Source of the DNA: Eucalyptus grandis
Taxonomy: Eukaryota; Streptophyta; Magnoliopsida; Myrtales; Myrtaceae
Assembly: GCF_016545825.1 (NCBI RefSeq)
Contig: NC_052619.1
Coordinates: forward strand, 50,981,090-51,045,089
Length of the DNA: 64,000 nt
Direction: 5' to 3'
Shown: piece by piece, positions 36,315-48,300 of the stretch
Layout: each line of letters opens with the position of its first letter
Numbering within the stretch: the stretch's first letter is position 1
Translations under genes and position numbers: made by a program
The notes under the pieces: generated by a model
Told to the model about the DNA's origin: nothing
The model's database searches: none
The model's input: the letters and a program-made list of their open reading frames with translations, nothing else

Positions 36315-36506
36315 GAGGGAGAGGAAACTGAAATCAATTAAGAAAGAGGGAGAGGTGGGGCCTAGGCGGCGCCCAATGAATGAGGTGGGATTTTCACATG
36401 CTGGCATCCAAACAGTACCTAATATTTTCTCCAGCCACCAAGTTACTAAGTTGGCACCAATTAATTTCTCCAACAATCATTAGAATGTCAATGTTTTTGT
36501 ATAATG
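34739..36506. other. Downstream region with repeat debris
   Basis: After the TAXI gene 3' flank come a (GT)8 run (35319-35334), a ggttcc/gatcc-rich hAT-like fragment (35440-35590), and a GC-rich core like family 1 (35610-36010: ggcgagggtcgcccttgctgg themes). Purine runs follow at about 36027-36045 and a (GA)15 run at 36283-36312. Long frames on both strands (35610-36188, 35855-36229, 36096-36476) follow the low-complexity sequence and are not credible genes. Confidence 0.5.
36283..36312. repeat. (GA)n microsatellite
   Basis: An uninterrupted run of about 15 GA units. Confidence 0.95.
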
Positions 36507-36820
36507 GATGATACAGCGAAAAATTCCAAATCAGTACACGAGTAATAAATTCACCCCAAATTAGTTTTTTCATTTGTAATAAATTTATCATCCATTAATT
36601 TTCATTAAATTAAATTATTACCACTGAAAATTACAAATTGATATACCTGTGACAAGAGTCAAACCTCAACTTATATACTCATAAACTATTATGTGATATC
36701 TAACTCAGTAATTTAACATTTTACAAATATATTAGTTTGGAATTTTTATAGTCAAAAAAATTAGTTTGCGTAAATTTATTATAGGTATATCGGTTTAGAG
36801 TTTTTCATAGTATTAATCCT
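36507..36820. mobile_element. MITE-like TIR element related to 8037-8532
   Basis: The left end (gatacagcgaaaaattccaa … cagtacacgagtaataaatt) and the reversed right end (ttaatactatgaaaaactct … ccgatatacctataataaatt) are inverted copies. The taata-ct-aaaa start and the 'gtacacctgtgacaaatt' theme link it to 8037-8532. No coding capacity. Confidence 0.55.
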
Positions 36821-38187
36821 TGTTCTTTTTGGGTTAGTTGAGAAGATAATGATAAGTTTAATTGGTGCATTAAATATGAAGGATATTTTTTTTGGTCGAA
36901 ACTATGAAAGATTGGCTTCCCGCAATTTGTTGTGGATGGAGATAATAGAAAATGGGCAAGTTATATTCGTTAAATTGAATTCAAAATCTAATGAATGTGA
37001 ATCTCTTGTGAATAGTACGTAAGTCTCACCAAATCAAACGGTCCAGATACAATTTGGTGTATGTAGTAGGCTCGCTAAATAATTTCTAGTATTCGTTATA
37101 TTTTCTACTTTTCATAATTTTTGGAGTGGGATTCCTTAATTTGTGATTTTCTGATTGAGTAACATTGCATTAGTGTCTACTTACAAATTAATTTGGCTGC
37201 CTGTGAGTGCGTCCCTAAATGAGCGAGGAATAAGTCAACCACGCGATAATCATTATTTACGTCCATTTAAGAAGCCAATCTTGTGAACATGCCTTTATGT
37301 CTGTCGCTTTACTCTCTTTTTTTTCAGTCTGACGTACATAATATTTGTCTAAGTTCGTGTCGACAAGCTTAAGAATTAATTTATTGAATTTGATTCTAAA
37401 GTGTATTTTTTGGGAGATCACTATTCTAAAAACTTAAACTATTAAATAAAAGTAAGATTTAATATTAATTTAAATATTTTAGCACTTCCCTTGTTAAAAA
37501 GGATTAAGCTAAAATAAAGGCATGAGCACTCCCCGGTAGCGAGTGTGGTCCCATAAAATTTTACATGCATTCTCACATGCTCTCCTTAGAGAACTTATGT
37601 TTGAGCTCATCAATATATTCAATTGAACACATATTATTGGATATATTCATTATTTCACATCACACTAATTATCTTATGTGAGACTTTTTTAGTACATCTC
37701 ACATGTATATTTTAATGATTTCCCCCACACGTGTGAGCTCACTGCTGGTTCTGCTCCCTATCATTCTACACCAAAACTTTAATCTCCTTCATCGTCCACA
37801 CACCAACATATCTCAACTTAAATTTTCATTGCTCCCACTTTCACGCCTAATCTCTTTCTACATACCAAACTATGAAATCTATCATTGGGATTGTTACACC
37901 ACAACGCCCATTACTCGAAAATTGCGTTTGATCATAAGGTTGTTTCTTTCCTTAAGATATTCACCACACACCAAAATAGATTGGACATTAAACACCAATT
38001 AACTATCGGCTCTGATACCACGTGAGATTTTGAGGAATCAATGCTAACTAGTCTAAGCAATGTGCAATATTGGATCGAGTGTCCCAATAGTCCCCATTGG
38101 TTTAAAATGGTCAATATGAGGGGAAAAAAAAACAAAGGTATGTTTAGTATAACCAAGAGAATAAATTGACCTGTGTATAACAAAAAC
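36821..38187. other. Unassigned AT-rich stretch
   Basis: No gene recognised. The part around 37530-38030 contains LTR-like language (…ggctctgataccacgtgag at 38007-38026, close to a reversed Copia primer site TGGTATCAGAGC), and a similar piece occurs at 39340-39360. It is probably a decayed Copia LTR end. Confidence 0.35.
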
Positions 38188-39160
38188 TCGATTAAAGGGA
38201 AAATTACCAAAAAAATCATAAACTTATGACATTGGTACTAATTCAGTCATAAATCTTTCAATTAAACCAATTTAGTCCTAAACATTTTCATATTTGTACA
38301 AATTCAGGTACAAATTCAGTCTATCCAATCAATTTTGATATGCCGGTGCTGATGTGGACGTTGGCCGTTCAGGCAATGCTAACGTGGCAATTTTTAATAA
38401 TTCTTATTTTATATTTTTCAAATTTTGTATCAATTTTTTTTTTTTTTTACTTCTTTTCCCTTTTTCTTTTCTTTTTCCTTTTCTTCCTCCTTGGATTCCT
38501 TACAAGCTTGCCAGCCACTAGACGAGGGCCACCAAGCCCTCGTCGACCACTAGTGAGGGCTACGAAGCCCTCACCCGACCTCGCCTAGGGCCACGGGCAA
38601 GATGGCTTTGCCCAAATCTAGGCTAGGCCATGATGGCCTTCGCCCAGGCCTTGGCAAATGTCAACATGGCCTTGCCAGCCGCAAGCAAGGCTGCCTTCAC
38701 CAGCAACGAAGCCAAGGCAAGGTTGGCCTCACCTAGATCTGGGCAAAGTCGCCTCACCTATGGCCCTAGGCAAGGGCCATAAAGCCCTTGCCAACGTCGG
38801 GCAAGGCTATGACCCTCACAATAGCCGGTGAGGGATTTGCAGCCCTCGCCCAATGGCTGGTCGGCCAGTACCGAAGAAGAAAACCAAGAGGAAGAAAAGG
38901 AAAAAAAAAATAAATAAAAAAGAAAAGGAAATAATTAATAAAAAAATTCAAAAAAATTATTTAAAATTGTCATGTCGGCATTTATCGGCGGCAGATGTCT
39001 ACGTCGGTGTCGACGCCAAATTTGGCCGATGAACTGAATTGGTATCAATATGAAAAGATTTAAACGTAAATTGATCAAATTAAAAGATTTAAGACTAAAT
39101 TGATATCAATGTCATAGATTTAAGAATTTTTTTCTTTTTTGTACTTTTCCCTCAATTAAA
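38188..39160. mobile_element. Mutator-like non-autonomous element with GC-rich core (best family-1 copy)
   Basis: The element proper is 38197-39151. Terminal inverted repeats of about 110 bp begin gggaaaattaccaaaaaaat on the left and, reversed, gggaaaagtacaaaaaagaa on the right. Both continue with 'tatgacattg(g/a)ta … agtc(a/t)taaatcttt'. Flanking 9-mers tcgattaaa and tcaattaaa match at 8 of 9 bases, the 9-bp duplication typical of Mutator-like elements. Long pyrimidine and purine tracts lie inside the repeats, followed by a core (38500-38870) rich in gccaagg/ccctcgcc palindromic themes. No transposase. The internal frames (for example 38340-38588) are low complexity. Confidence 0.8.
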
Positions 39161-40056
39161 CATAGTATGGATCCACTTCACTGTCTATTTGGCGAACGTA
39201 ATTAGACCATGTCAATCGATTAGCAAGTACTTTACTCAAAGCATATAAAGCAAGCCTATCGCACTCTTGAATTGCAGATCGGAAGAAGTCATATAATTGA
39301 TTTTACCAAACACTATAACAGAATGAGCATTTAACACCAATCAACCTTCAACTTTGATACAATATTAGATTTAGTAGGACCCCTGCTGATTGTTCCATGT
39401 GCAATATTAGATCAAGTGTCCCAATGACCTCCATTGGTTTCTAAGGGTCAATCCGTAAAAGAAAAGAATTATCTTTAGTAAAAAATTGAGAATAAATTGA
39501 CCCGTTTATGAAATAAATTCGATTAAACGTAGTCTGAACCCGCTTCACTGCCTATTTAGCGAATGCAATTGGACCATGTCAGTCGACTGGCAAGTACTTT
39601 AAGCATTCATAGCAAGCCTATCACACTCTTTAATCTCAGATTGGAAGAAGTCGATAATTGATTTTAGGAAACTTATTATATCCCCACTTTATAGTGTAAA
39701 CGGGAAAAGGGGAGGTCCACCCAGAATCAAGATGTGTAGGAATCGAAATTGTTCAACTTCTCAAGAGAGACAGTTGAGCAGCGCAAGTTCATTCTTGTTC
39801 CTACTTCTGGGAGCAACATGCGAATCGCGCTGAAGGGTCTTCGTCTTTCTCTGCACTTGCCTCCGGGACTTGACCTTTGTGATTAGGTGTGAATATCATG
39901 TGAACGACACGGCTGTATAAGCATCGTCTCTCCGATCAACCTAATCCTCTGCTGCTATATCTTCGACCGTGCTTCTGCCATATCTGTCCAAGACATCCTT
40001 AAAAAGAGTCTTAGACCTGGTCTGTTAAAGTCTTGCAGTTTGGGGGTGTGGATGAC
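39161..40056. other. Upstream region of the aquaporin gene
   Basis: Part (39170-39250 and 39530-39620) is an internal near-repeat around 'ccacttcactgtctatttggcgaa…gcaagtactttac'. A possible 3' splice site (agtcttgcag, ending 40038) lies just before the coding start and may end a 5'-UTR intron. No other gene seen. Confidence 0.4.
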
Positions 40057-41321
40057 ATGACGACAGGCTTGAATATGAACCAGTTCCCCAAAGAAGCAGC
40101 ATCGCCCGCAAGCAGTCCCTCGATGGAGGATCAAGAGAGCGGCCGCAACGTAAAACTGAGAACTAGAGATTGTTCAGTGCTTAAAGATTTCATCCTCGGT
40201 CACTTTCCACAAGGAGCGAAGCTTAATACTGCTCGTATGGTGAGCTAGATGCTCTGACCTAAATTTTCACTAGCTTCAAAATCTTCCATAAGAATAGCTC
40301 AGTGGATGTCTCTGTTCCATTCAACTGCAGGTATTAGCAGAGGCTATAGGAACTTTCATACTGATGTACTGCATATCGGCAATACTATCAATGACACAGC
40401 TGCTAAAAGGTGAAGTGGGCCTAATGGGGTACGCCGCCACGGCTGGGATGACCATAGTCATCATTATATTCTCTCTAGGGCCCATCTCTGATGCTCATGT
40501 TAATCCAGCCATCACAATCGCCTTCGCAATCTACGGTCACTTCCCGTGGTCTAGAGTGTGTGCCTCACTAATTATCCAATTTCCATGACCAGAAACGCCA
40601 GAGACATTTGTTGATGTTCTCTCTATTTTTTGCAGGTTCCACTCTACATTATTGCTCAGTTGACAGGTTCAGTATTGGCGACCTATGTTGGAGCAATGGT
40701 CTACGGCGTTGAATCGAGTCTCATGATCACACGGCCTCTCGGAGGCCTGGCTTCTGCCTTCTGGGTGGAGTTCTTGGCAACATTCATCATGGTCTTCCTA
40801 ATCGCGGGATTGACTTACAATCATCAATCAGTAAGACAGAAATTTTGCGCTTCAATACCCATTGTACAGATATGCTGGAGACAATAGCCCAAGTCAGAGA
40901 ATGTGATAAATTTATCATTACGTTGAAAACTTTGCAGGTCGGCCCGCTATCTGGATTTGTCATCGGAATAGGCATAGGACTCGCCGTAGTGATCGCGGGG
41001 TGAGCGTGAACGCTTGTTCCCATCTGCAATTTCATCAGGATAAACTTTTCTTTTGAAAGCTACTCAGTCAGACATCCTGAGCTCTGTTTGCTAATTCCCA
41101 GGCCAGTATCGGGAGCATCAATGAACCCAGCGAGATCGTTAGGACCTGCGATCCTCAGTTGGGATTTTGAGTCCATCTGGATATACATCATGGCGCCGGT
41201 TATAGGGGCCATCGTGGCTGCTTTCGTGTACCGCCTTCTTCGCCTACAAGGCCGGGAATCGAGCTCCACTGCATCTTCTCCTAACACCAGTTTGCTGATC
41301 TACTCTCAGGCGGCCCTTTGA
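40057..41321 (+). CDS. NIP7-1: NIP7-type aquaporin (nodulin-26-like intrinsic protein)
   Basis: Five exons, 40057-40239, 40331-40555, 40636-40830, 40938-40999 and 41102-41321, all with GT-AG borders and an open frame throughout, give 294 aa. Six membrane spans are recognisable, with the two pore motifs DAHVNPAITIAFAIYG (loop B) and GASMNPARSLGPA (loop E). From memory it is close to Arabidopsis NIP7;1: exon 2 keeps the Tyr of GYAATAG corresponding to the gating Tyr81, and PLYIIAQ and WIYIMAPVIGAI are conserved. NIP7 proteins conduct boric acid and other small uncharged solutes and act mainly in developing anthers. The Asp before HVNPA is odd, since Gly or Ser is usual. An in-frame ATG at 40075 is an alternative start. 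A remnant of a second copy lies at 47868. Confidence 0.92.
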
Positions 41322-41913
41322 TGCAGCACGGGAGACAGGGAGGATATGATGGAGACTGTAATTGTAAATTAGTTAATAAACTAGCTTAAGGGTTGTCAGA
41401 CTAAAGATATTCAGTTAATAGCAATATCTGCTGGAAAAATTTAGAGAATATGAAAACGAAAATAGTTGGAAATCTTTCGAAAAAGATGAATAAAATAATA
41501 TAAATTGTTTGAGGCGTGTATGCGCTATCTTTAAAATGATTTCGCGCCTTAGAGTAAAAAGCTCAATGCGATAAGTTCTATTAGTATCATCCAAAATACA
41601 ACAGAGCAGAATAACAGAAGAAAGATGAATAATGTTATGTGTACAATCCAATAGATAAATGAAAGATATTTAAAGAGGAAAAACAATATATTTGTTTTGA
41701 CTTACGTTTCTCTTTTCAATTATGTATGGAGTAACGATTTGTTGGTAAAAAAAAGAGTCCATTGATTTTTGCATTTAATTGAAAATCGTTACAAAATGTT
41801 ATAAAAGCATTATATATTGACCGTGGTCAAAACCTGTTACAAAACTCATTAAATTATACAACAAGAACAAAAGAAAACTAAGCTTGAAAATGCAGCAACA
41901 TCCATCCTCAACC
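41322..41913. other. Aquaporin 3' region and spacer
   Basis: The first about 90 bases (…gtaattgtaaattagttaataaactagcttaagggttgtcagac … gatattcagtta) are the aquaporin 3' UTR, because they are conserved beside the exon-5 remnant near 48015-48080. The rest is AT-rich spacer. Confidence 0.6.
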
Positions 41914-42870
41914 TCAAGAATGGGAGCAACCGGTGTTGCGAAGTAGGAGCGAGTTGCTGAACCTGAACGCCATCACAGCCACGTCGAACTCCACCAGATT
42001 GTCCTCCATCTGGTGCGCCCCGATCACGAGGGCAGTGATCGGCGTCGACCCTCCATCCACGAACCCCGGGCGCATCACCTCCTCGCTCACCCTCACCATC
42101 GAATTCACCCCTTCGATCCCCCACTGCGCGTCACTCGGGAGCACCAGCGCCATGGCCGGCACGTCCGGCCCCGCCACTCCACTCCTTATGCTCCTTGCGT
42201 CGAAGCACGCCCCGAATGGCGTGATCAGGTCCACTCTCCTCATCTTCTTCTCCGCCGCCTGCTTCAAAAACTCCGCAACCAGAGCACTATAGATGGCCGA
42301 GTGGAGGACCGTGTACGGAGTCAGAGTACTGATTTTGGTCCCACCTCTTCCGTTCTTGTCGATAGCTAACGACGATGCCTTGAAATGGACCTGAGCCAGA
42401 TTGACCTTGATGGCGGTCACGTCGACGAAGTACAGGTCGGACGGAGATACGGAGCCATGAAAGGGCGGTCAGCTGACAGGATCGATGAGGAGCGACTCCG
42501 AGAGGTCCTGTTTGAGCAGAGGCCTGAAGTACGGCCGCCACTGACGTAGAAGTCGCCATGGCCGGGGGAGAAAGAAGAAGACGGGAGGCAGAGAGCGAGC
42601 TTGTGGGGGAGATTGAGGTCGGCTGAGAGCTTCATGGTGATCGAGGTCGGAGCGATGGAAAGTGCCACCACGCCATTGCCGGCTACGGAGATGCCGCTCG
42701 TGAACTTCGGAGGCACGCAAGAGAAAGGAAGTTGCCGCAGAAAATGGGAGACGAGGATGAGTGCACCGTTAATATTTCCGATTTTTCTTTTTTCTTTTCT
42801 ACATTACACAAAATGGACAATATACAAAGAAAATACAATTTACGACATCAGAAATTGAGCTTTACTCAAT

Positions 42871-43482
42871 GTGATACCTCGGGAAAAATACACTAGAAGT
42901 GTCAAAAGTTATGTACAGCACTCACTTTGGTGTCAAAAGTTTTTGTAGAATCACTTAAGTGCCAAATCGGAGAAAAAAAACGATCATTTTAATGCCACCG
43001 CAAGATATTCTGGCCAAATTAATTACTTGGCTTTTATATTTAAAAAAAAAAAAAAGTTTTACGTGGCTTTTAAACAACGTTGTTTTCCTTCATCTTTAAG
43101 AAAACAACGTCGTTTTGCTGTCATACATGGATGGCCTCACAAAAACGACACCGCACAGCTCATATAGGGATTGAAATTGGGGGTTTTTTTGTCCGATCTT
43201 GCCTAACGCCAACTTAGCTTGCTCAATCACCATCGCTCGGCCTCCGTCAAAGTTGCTCGACTAAGTGAGCGAGGAGAGGCTGAGGTTGTTGCTCGGGCAA
43301 GAAGCGACGGGAAGAATAGGAGGTGAGGGCGGAGGAGGAGGACAAGAGCTTAGGCTTGTCAACAATGTCGGACGACCGGAGGTGGAGTTGTGCCGATGCT
43401 GGTGCCGGTGCCGTTGCTGGTGTCCCTGCTAATGCTGGTGTTGGTGTTGTTCTTCGAGGAAGAAGATGATAGGGGAAGCCCA

Positions 43483-43553
<71 letters not shown>

Positions 43554-43816
43554 TTTGGGGATTTAAGGTTCTGACTTGGGGGAAAGACGCTAAATGGCGT
43601 CGTTTTGTTGTTTACTCTTCGGCAAGCCACATTAGTTTCAAAAATTAATAAAAAAGTGTCACGTCGGATTTCCAATCAATCAAATCGGCGATGACACTTA
43701 AATGATCGTTTTTCAAAAATTTTAGCACTTAAGTGATCAAAAATAAACTTTTGACACCAAATTAAAAGTCGTACACAACTTTTGGTACTTCTAATGTATT
43801 TATCACGTGATACCTC
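42871..43816. mobile_element. Mutator-like element (family 2) in the pseudogene intron
   Basis: The element proper is 42881-43806 (926 bp). A perfect 10-bp target duplication GTGATACCTC flanks it (42871-42880 and 43807-43816), and the paralogous intron at 49.2-49.3 kb shows the sequence without the insertion. Terminal inverted repeats start gggaaaaatacactagaagt on the left and, reversed, gtgataaatacattagaagt. Both reach a shared 'gtgtcaaaagtt … tttggtgtcaaaag'. Inside are a CT microsatellite (43490-43550) and a GC-richer segment. There is no transposase. The same left terminus appears on the transposase-carrying fragment ending at 62233. Confidence 0.9.
43490..43550. repeat. (CT)n microsatellite
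   Basis: About 30 uninterrupted CT units inside the family-2 Mutator-like element. Confidence 0.95.
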
Positions 43817-44011
43817 CTATATATAAATGGGTGTTCAAAAAAGAATTGAGATAATATACAAAACTTATTAAGCTTTTGATATTGATTTCCATTTTTTTTT
43901 TAAATCACACTATTACTCCTCTCGACGTGTACTTGATCCCATCGGTGTGGTGCTGCACCACCGCGTCCTTGCCGAGTCCGGCACCAATGACGACCTCTAT
44001 CAGTAGGTGAT

Positions 44012-47000
44012 CAACTAATAAAATAGACAGAACAAGAAAATAAATTGAACATCAAATATATGTTGTTTAGTCATATGACCTATGTTCATGGGAAAATAGC
44101 AAAAAATTTCATTATAAATTAAGCGATACAATGGAGATTACAATCACACTTAAATAACTCAAACACTCTTAATATTTCTAACCCCACTTTTACCCAAGAA
44201 CTCACATGGTGTTTGGCTCCATAATTTATCACGAAATAAGTTTTCAATCTTCACAAATCTTAATCATGAGGTATAATTAGCTTTAACACCTGAATTACTG
44301 GTGTAATTCCACCAATGAAACCCATGTCGAGCACTCACTCGATAAAATGGCGCTTCAACCTCTTCGACTCTAAAACATGCCGAACTCTAGTCATGTTTTT
44401 ACGATACCATTATACATTCAGATTCTAACATCACCATCGACCACAATATCACACTTAGCGTTGTTCTTCGATTGAACTTTACTACTATACATGCATTGAT
44501 AAATTGAAAATCATTTCTTATTTGATGTAGCATAAAACAAACAATCAGTATCCAAATGGGCTACATTTCAAAGATTGTTCAAGGAGTTTGTTAACATCAA
44601 AAGGATGTATTCCTTGCAAGTAGCCTAAATAGAACCAATTTTGCGGCGGTTGTTGAGTTCGTGTGTAGAATCCCACTCAGAGTTCCTGGAAAAATGTTCT
44701 AATTTTCATGGCAGAATTCTAAGTTCTTTGTTCATTTGCATTTTAAGAAAAATGAAGATATCAACCTTGAAATCCTTGAAAATCTCCTAGAGCTCTGATA
44801 TTAAGGCGTCGAGGCATCTTGCCTAGTGAGATCTCTACATATTTCTATTAGAGCTCAAAGGAGAAAAAGCTATAGGAGAAAACATGTATATATCCGAAGG
44901 TTTGGCCATATGTTGTTCAGGCTCTTGAATTTTTGGGCATTTGGCACTGGATAACTAGGATGATAGGCTTCTCCTAGCTTGAGTAGTTCTAAATTACAAG
45001 ATAACTTTTTTTAATCCACTTGTAAATGGGCTTATAGAATGGGTAAATGAGTTGTTGTTTTGGCTTTATTTTATGTGGCTCGGGCTTTAGTGATTTATAA
45101 GGCTGCTTACAATCAGACGGTGGTGGTGAAGAAACTGGAGATAGTACTAGAGTAGGGTTAGGCACTATGTAGGATATCATAAATCGGTACCTTCCACAGT
45201 CTTCATCAAGAGGCCCTATGGAAGAATCGTCATCTAGGTATCTCTGGTAGAAAGGATCTCGAGCAATGAATCCTTAATGACAAACAGGGCATGAGTAGCA
45301 CTATCTAAATCAAAGTTAACAACAGTGACAACATCATCAATAGACTTAAATCTAATTCCATTACCTTTCTCATTCTTCAGCTTCAAAAAATTCCTTCTAA
45401 AATATCCCCTCTTGCCACAATTTTAATAGACCATACCATTAGTCCTAGATTGATTTCAACTATTCAAGTTTATACTACTTCTACTACTAACATAAGTAAG
45501 AGTTCTTTTTCTACTTTAACCTACCAAAACATTAGACATGGGTTTATCAAATTCTCTTCTATGGATGTCCTCACTTAAAATTAAATCTCAAATCCTATCA
45601 AACTTAAACTCAAACTCATCGACCCAAAGGAATTGCTAACAATAGTATTAGTAGTATTCCAATTATAAGGTAATGAGGATATTAAAATCAAATCATTTAC
45701 TTCATTTGCAAAGTCAATGTCAACTAAACTCATATGACAAACACATTGAATTCATTGAGCTTATCAGCAAATGACGCACCTTCGTCCTTCTTTGACATTA
45801 GACACTGCATCAAGTAGACATTGTTTATTGTAGAGAGCTTCTCGTACATGTTCGAAAGGGCTTTCATCAAATTCATTATGGTCTTCTCTTTCATAATATG
45901 AAATGCAACATTATGAGCTCATGTCAGCAGAATAACACTCAACACTTGTATATCCAACAATTCTCATTCAATTCATCGACTCTAGTTTTTTTCTCAAATA
46001 GGGGTAAGTGCATATTCTTCTTATACAAATAATCCACAATTTGCATTGTCTAGAAACTAAAATCATTCTCATCAAATATGTCCATTTTTGCTTTTCCTTC
46101 TTCTATTATCATCTATTTGCTTTAACTCAATCGAGTCTAACTTTGATATCAATTATTGTATAAAGAAGCGATCGAAAGGACACCAAGTTTAAGTAATTCA
46201 GCCTAGTGACCTCCATACTATAAATGAAACAATACAATGAAGATCACAACCACGCTCAAGTAACCCAAACATTCTCAATATTTCATAGCTCCAATTATAC
46301 TTAATAACTCACATATTATTTAGCTGCAAAATTCTTTCAGAAATAATCTCTTAATTTTATAAGGGAATTCACAAATGTTACTCATGAGATTTAATTGGTT
46401 TCAACCCTTGAATTACTGGTGTAATCCGTGAATAAAACCCACCAGGATTAACTCCTGCCAAGCACTTGAAACGGCACTTCAACCTCTTCACCAGGAATCC
46501 CATATAAAAATGCAAAAGAAATCATTCAGTGACCGATTTCCGTATATTTGGTCAATCAAGTCCAAATTTGAAGTTTCCTCTTTTGACTTTCCTTTGGCCG
46601 ACGTCAGGTAACATTCAGTTTTGTGCCCCCTTATCTTTTCTATCAAGTTCCACAACATGAGTTCATGTATGACGTGATCGATAATATTATTTGGGCCCAG
46701 TTTTCATCCAACAAGCTCAAACTAGAAGCATATTATCACCTTTGGCCAACTTGGCTCGATATTTGAGGCAACTCTTAATCACTTTTCTAAAAAAATCTGG
46801 ACCATTAACTCCACTTGCCCCTCATAGGCTCAACCGCCGTAGACATCTTTCAAGTACAAGCCATGCTTAAACTTTGCTATAACCAGGAACCTCATCTAAA
46901 CGCCTAACTCCACTTGCACCCTTAACTACTCCACCAGAAATTTTAGACAAAACCTCCTCTACCACAAGTAAAGCAAACCCATCAATGCATCTTATATCCA

Positions 47001-47867
47001 CCATGAGATCAAAGACATACCTTGTCAATATTAATAGTTACATATATTGTTGGCTCTTTAGGCTCCACTTCATTACAAGCACCATCTATGTCAATTACTC
47101 CACTAGTACCCACTACCTTAGGAGTTTCTAATTGTAACTCCACCTCGAACTAAACATCGTCAAAATCTGTATAAAAACTACCACAACCACTCCTTCCCAT
47201 AAGTATTGGAGACTTGTCAAACGTAACTTTTCTGTAAACAATAAGTAAATTTAATTCCAAACACCACAATAGCTAACCATGCTCATCATGTGCATAGCTT
47301 TAAAACATGCGCTTTTTTACTCTTCCATCAAGTTGACCATTACTCGCTCTAACAATTCATGGACAACCAAATATTCTTAAAAATAGAATAATTAGTAACA
47401 TTATCTTATCACATTTCTTCCGGAATCCAGCATCAAATCGTAGTCAATAGGTATCTATTCACCAAATAGCTCATCATACTATGGGCATCCGCTAGTCACT
47501 TCTTAGCATATCATCACTAGCAAGCATTTTGTGGACTATCTCTAATATTGTTATGCTTATAAACTCTACAATTTTTTGTGGTTCACTGACACTAGTGCGG
47601 TGTATCACTATACCTTCTTCACGCAAGAAATCCATATATTCGGTCAACTAAGTTCAAATTTAGACTCCCCTCTTTTGACTTTTCTTTGGCCGACTCCAAG
47701 ACCGCTTGGACTAACAAGATATATATTTTGTGTAACCCTTTATATTTCTTTTCAATTTCCTTTTCAATTTCCATGACAGGAATCCACGTATGAAATGACC
47801 GATTAATATATTCGGGCTGGGATTTTGTTCAACTGGCTTGCACTCAAGACATATTATAACAACTTCA
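44012..47867 (-). mobile_element. Cluster of degenerate Copia remnants
   Basis: The segments 44100-44370 and 46205-46490 are similar LTR-like copies (…aatggagattacaatcac … gaattactggtgtaatt … ggcgcttcaacctcttc). A primer-site-like tgatatcaattattgt (46148-46163) marks an element end. Between them, minus-strand gag remnants include a zinc-knuckle-like NCGKRGYFRRN (near 45385-45420). A second pair, 46530-46740 and 47620-47860, shares '…ggtcaa…aagttcaaattt…cctcttttgactttcctttggccga'. The parts are rearranged, and no complete element or clean target duplication could be drawn. It fills the gap left in the aquaporin/TAXI tandem. Confidence 0.65.
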
Positions 47868-48085
47868 TCATGGCACCAATTACAGGGCCCATCGCGGGTG
47901 CTTTTATTTTGTCTTGGGGGGAGGTTTCCAGCTTTGCTACATCTTCTTCTAATGCCGGTATGCTGATCTACTCTCAATAGGCCCTTTGATGAATCGGTGG
48001 GGAGAGGGAATGGACACCGTAATTGTAATTTTGATATAAACTAGGTTAAGGGCTGTTCAACTGAAGGATATTCAGTTATCCTTGT
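47868..48085 (+). pseudogene. Remnant of last exon and 3' UTR of a second NIP7-type aquaporin
   Basis: It matches exon 5 and the 3' UTR of the intact aquaporin from about 41186: translation gives MAPITGPIAGAF, and the region ctgatctactctca…ggccctttgatg and the UTR (ggatattcagtta) are conserved. The preceding exons are absent and the left edge abuts retroelement sequence. A small deletion and substitutions destroy the Arg-rich part. A stop falls after LIYSQ. Confidence 0.88.
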
Positions 48086-48300
48086 TGCCTGTCGGGTACT
48101 ATAAGCGTCGATGAAGTTGCAATAAATTTGCAGAAAGAGGTTATTTATTTATACTGCCGAACATTTTATCTTCATCCGTGCTTAGTCCAAACATTGCAGC
48201 AAACTAAAAAGTCAAACAGACGTTCATGATTAAACAGGACACTGACCCAACTGAGAATCATCGGACAAACTAGCGAATGCAACAACCTCCATCCTCGACC

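Larger units (their letters stand above)
41914..44011 (-). pseudogene. TAXI-like pseudogene
   Basis: A minus-strand relative of the gene at 48301-49874. Exon 2 covers 42737 down to 41914. It ends IGAHQMEDNLVEFDVAVMAF but needs frame changes between DFYVSGG and the DVTAIKVNLAQV part (around 42420-42560). The acceptor that reads gcag in the intact gene is gcgg here, so AG is lost. Exon 1 survives only as its last about 100 bases (43911-44011: VVIGAGLGKD … HHTDGIKYTSRGVI). Its donor GTAAGT has lost four bases, and everything further 5' is replaced by retroelement debris. The intron (42738-43910) is four times longer than in the intact copy because it holds a Mutator-like insertion. It cannot make a normal protein. 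Confidence 0.92.

Noticed and set aside
36096..36476. Leu/Ser-rich frames such as 36096-36476 and 11004-11315
   Set aside because: They are translations of GA/CT microsatellites and pyrimidine tracts.
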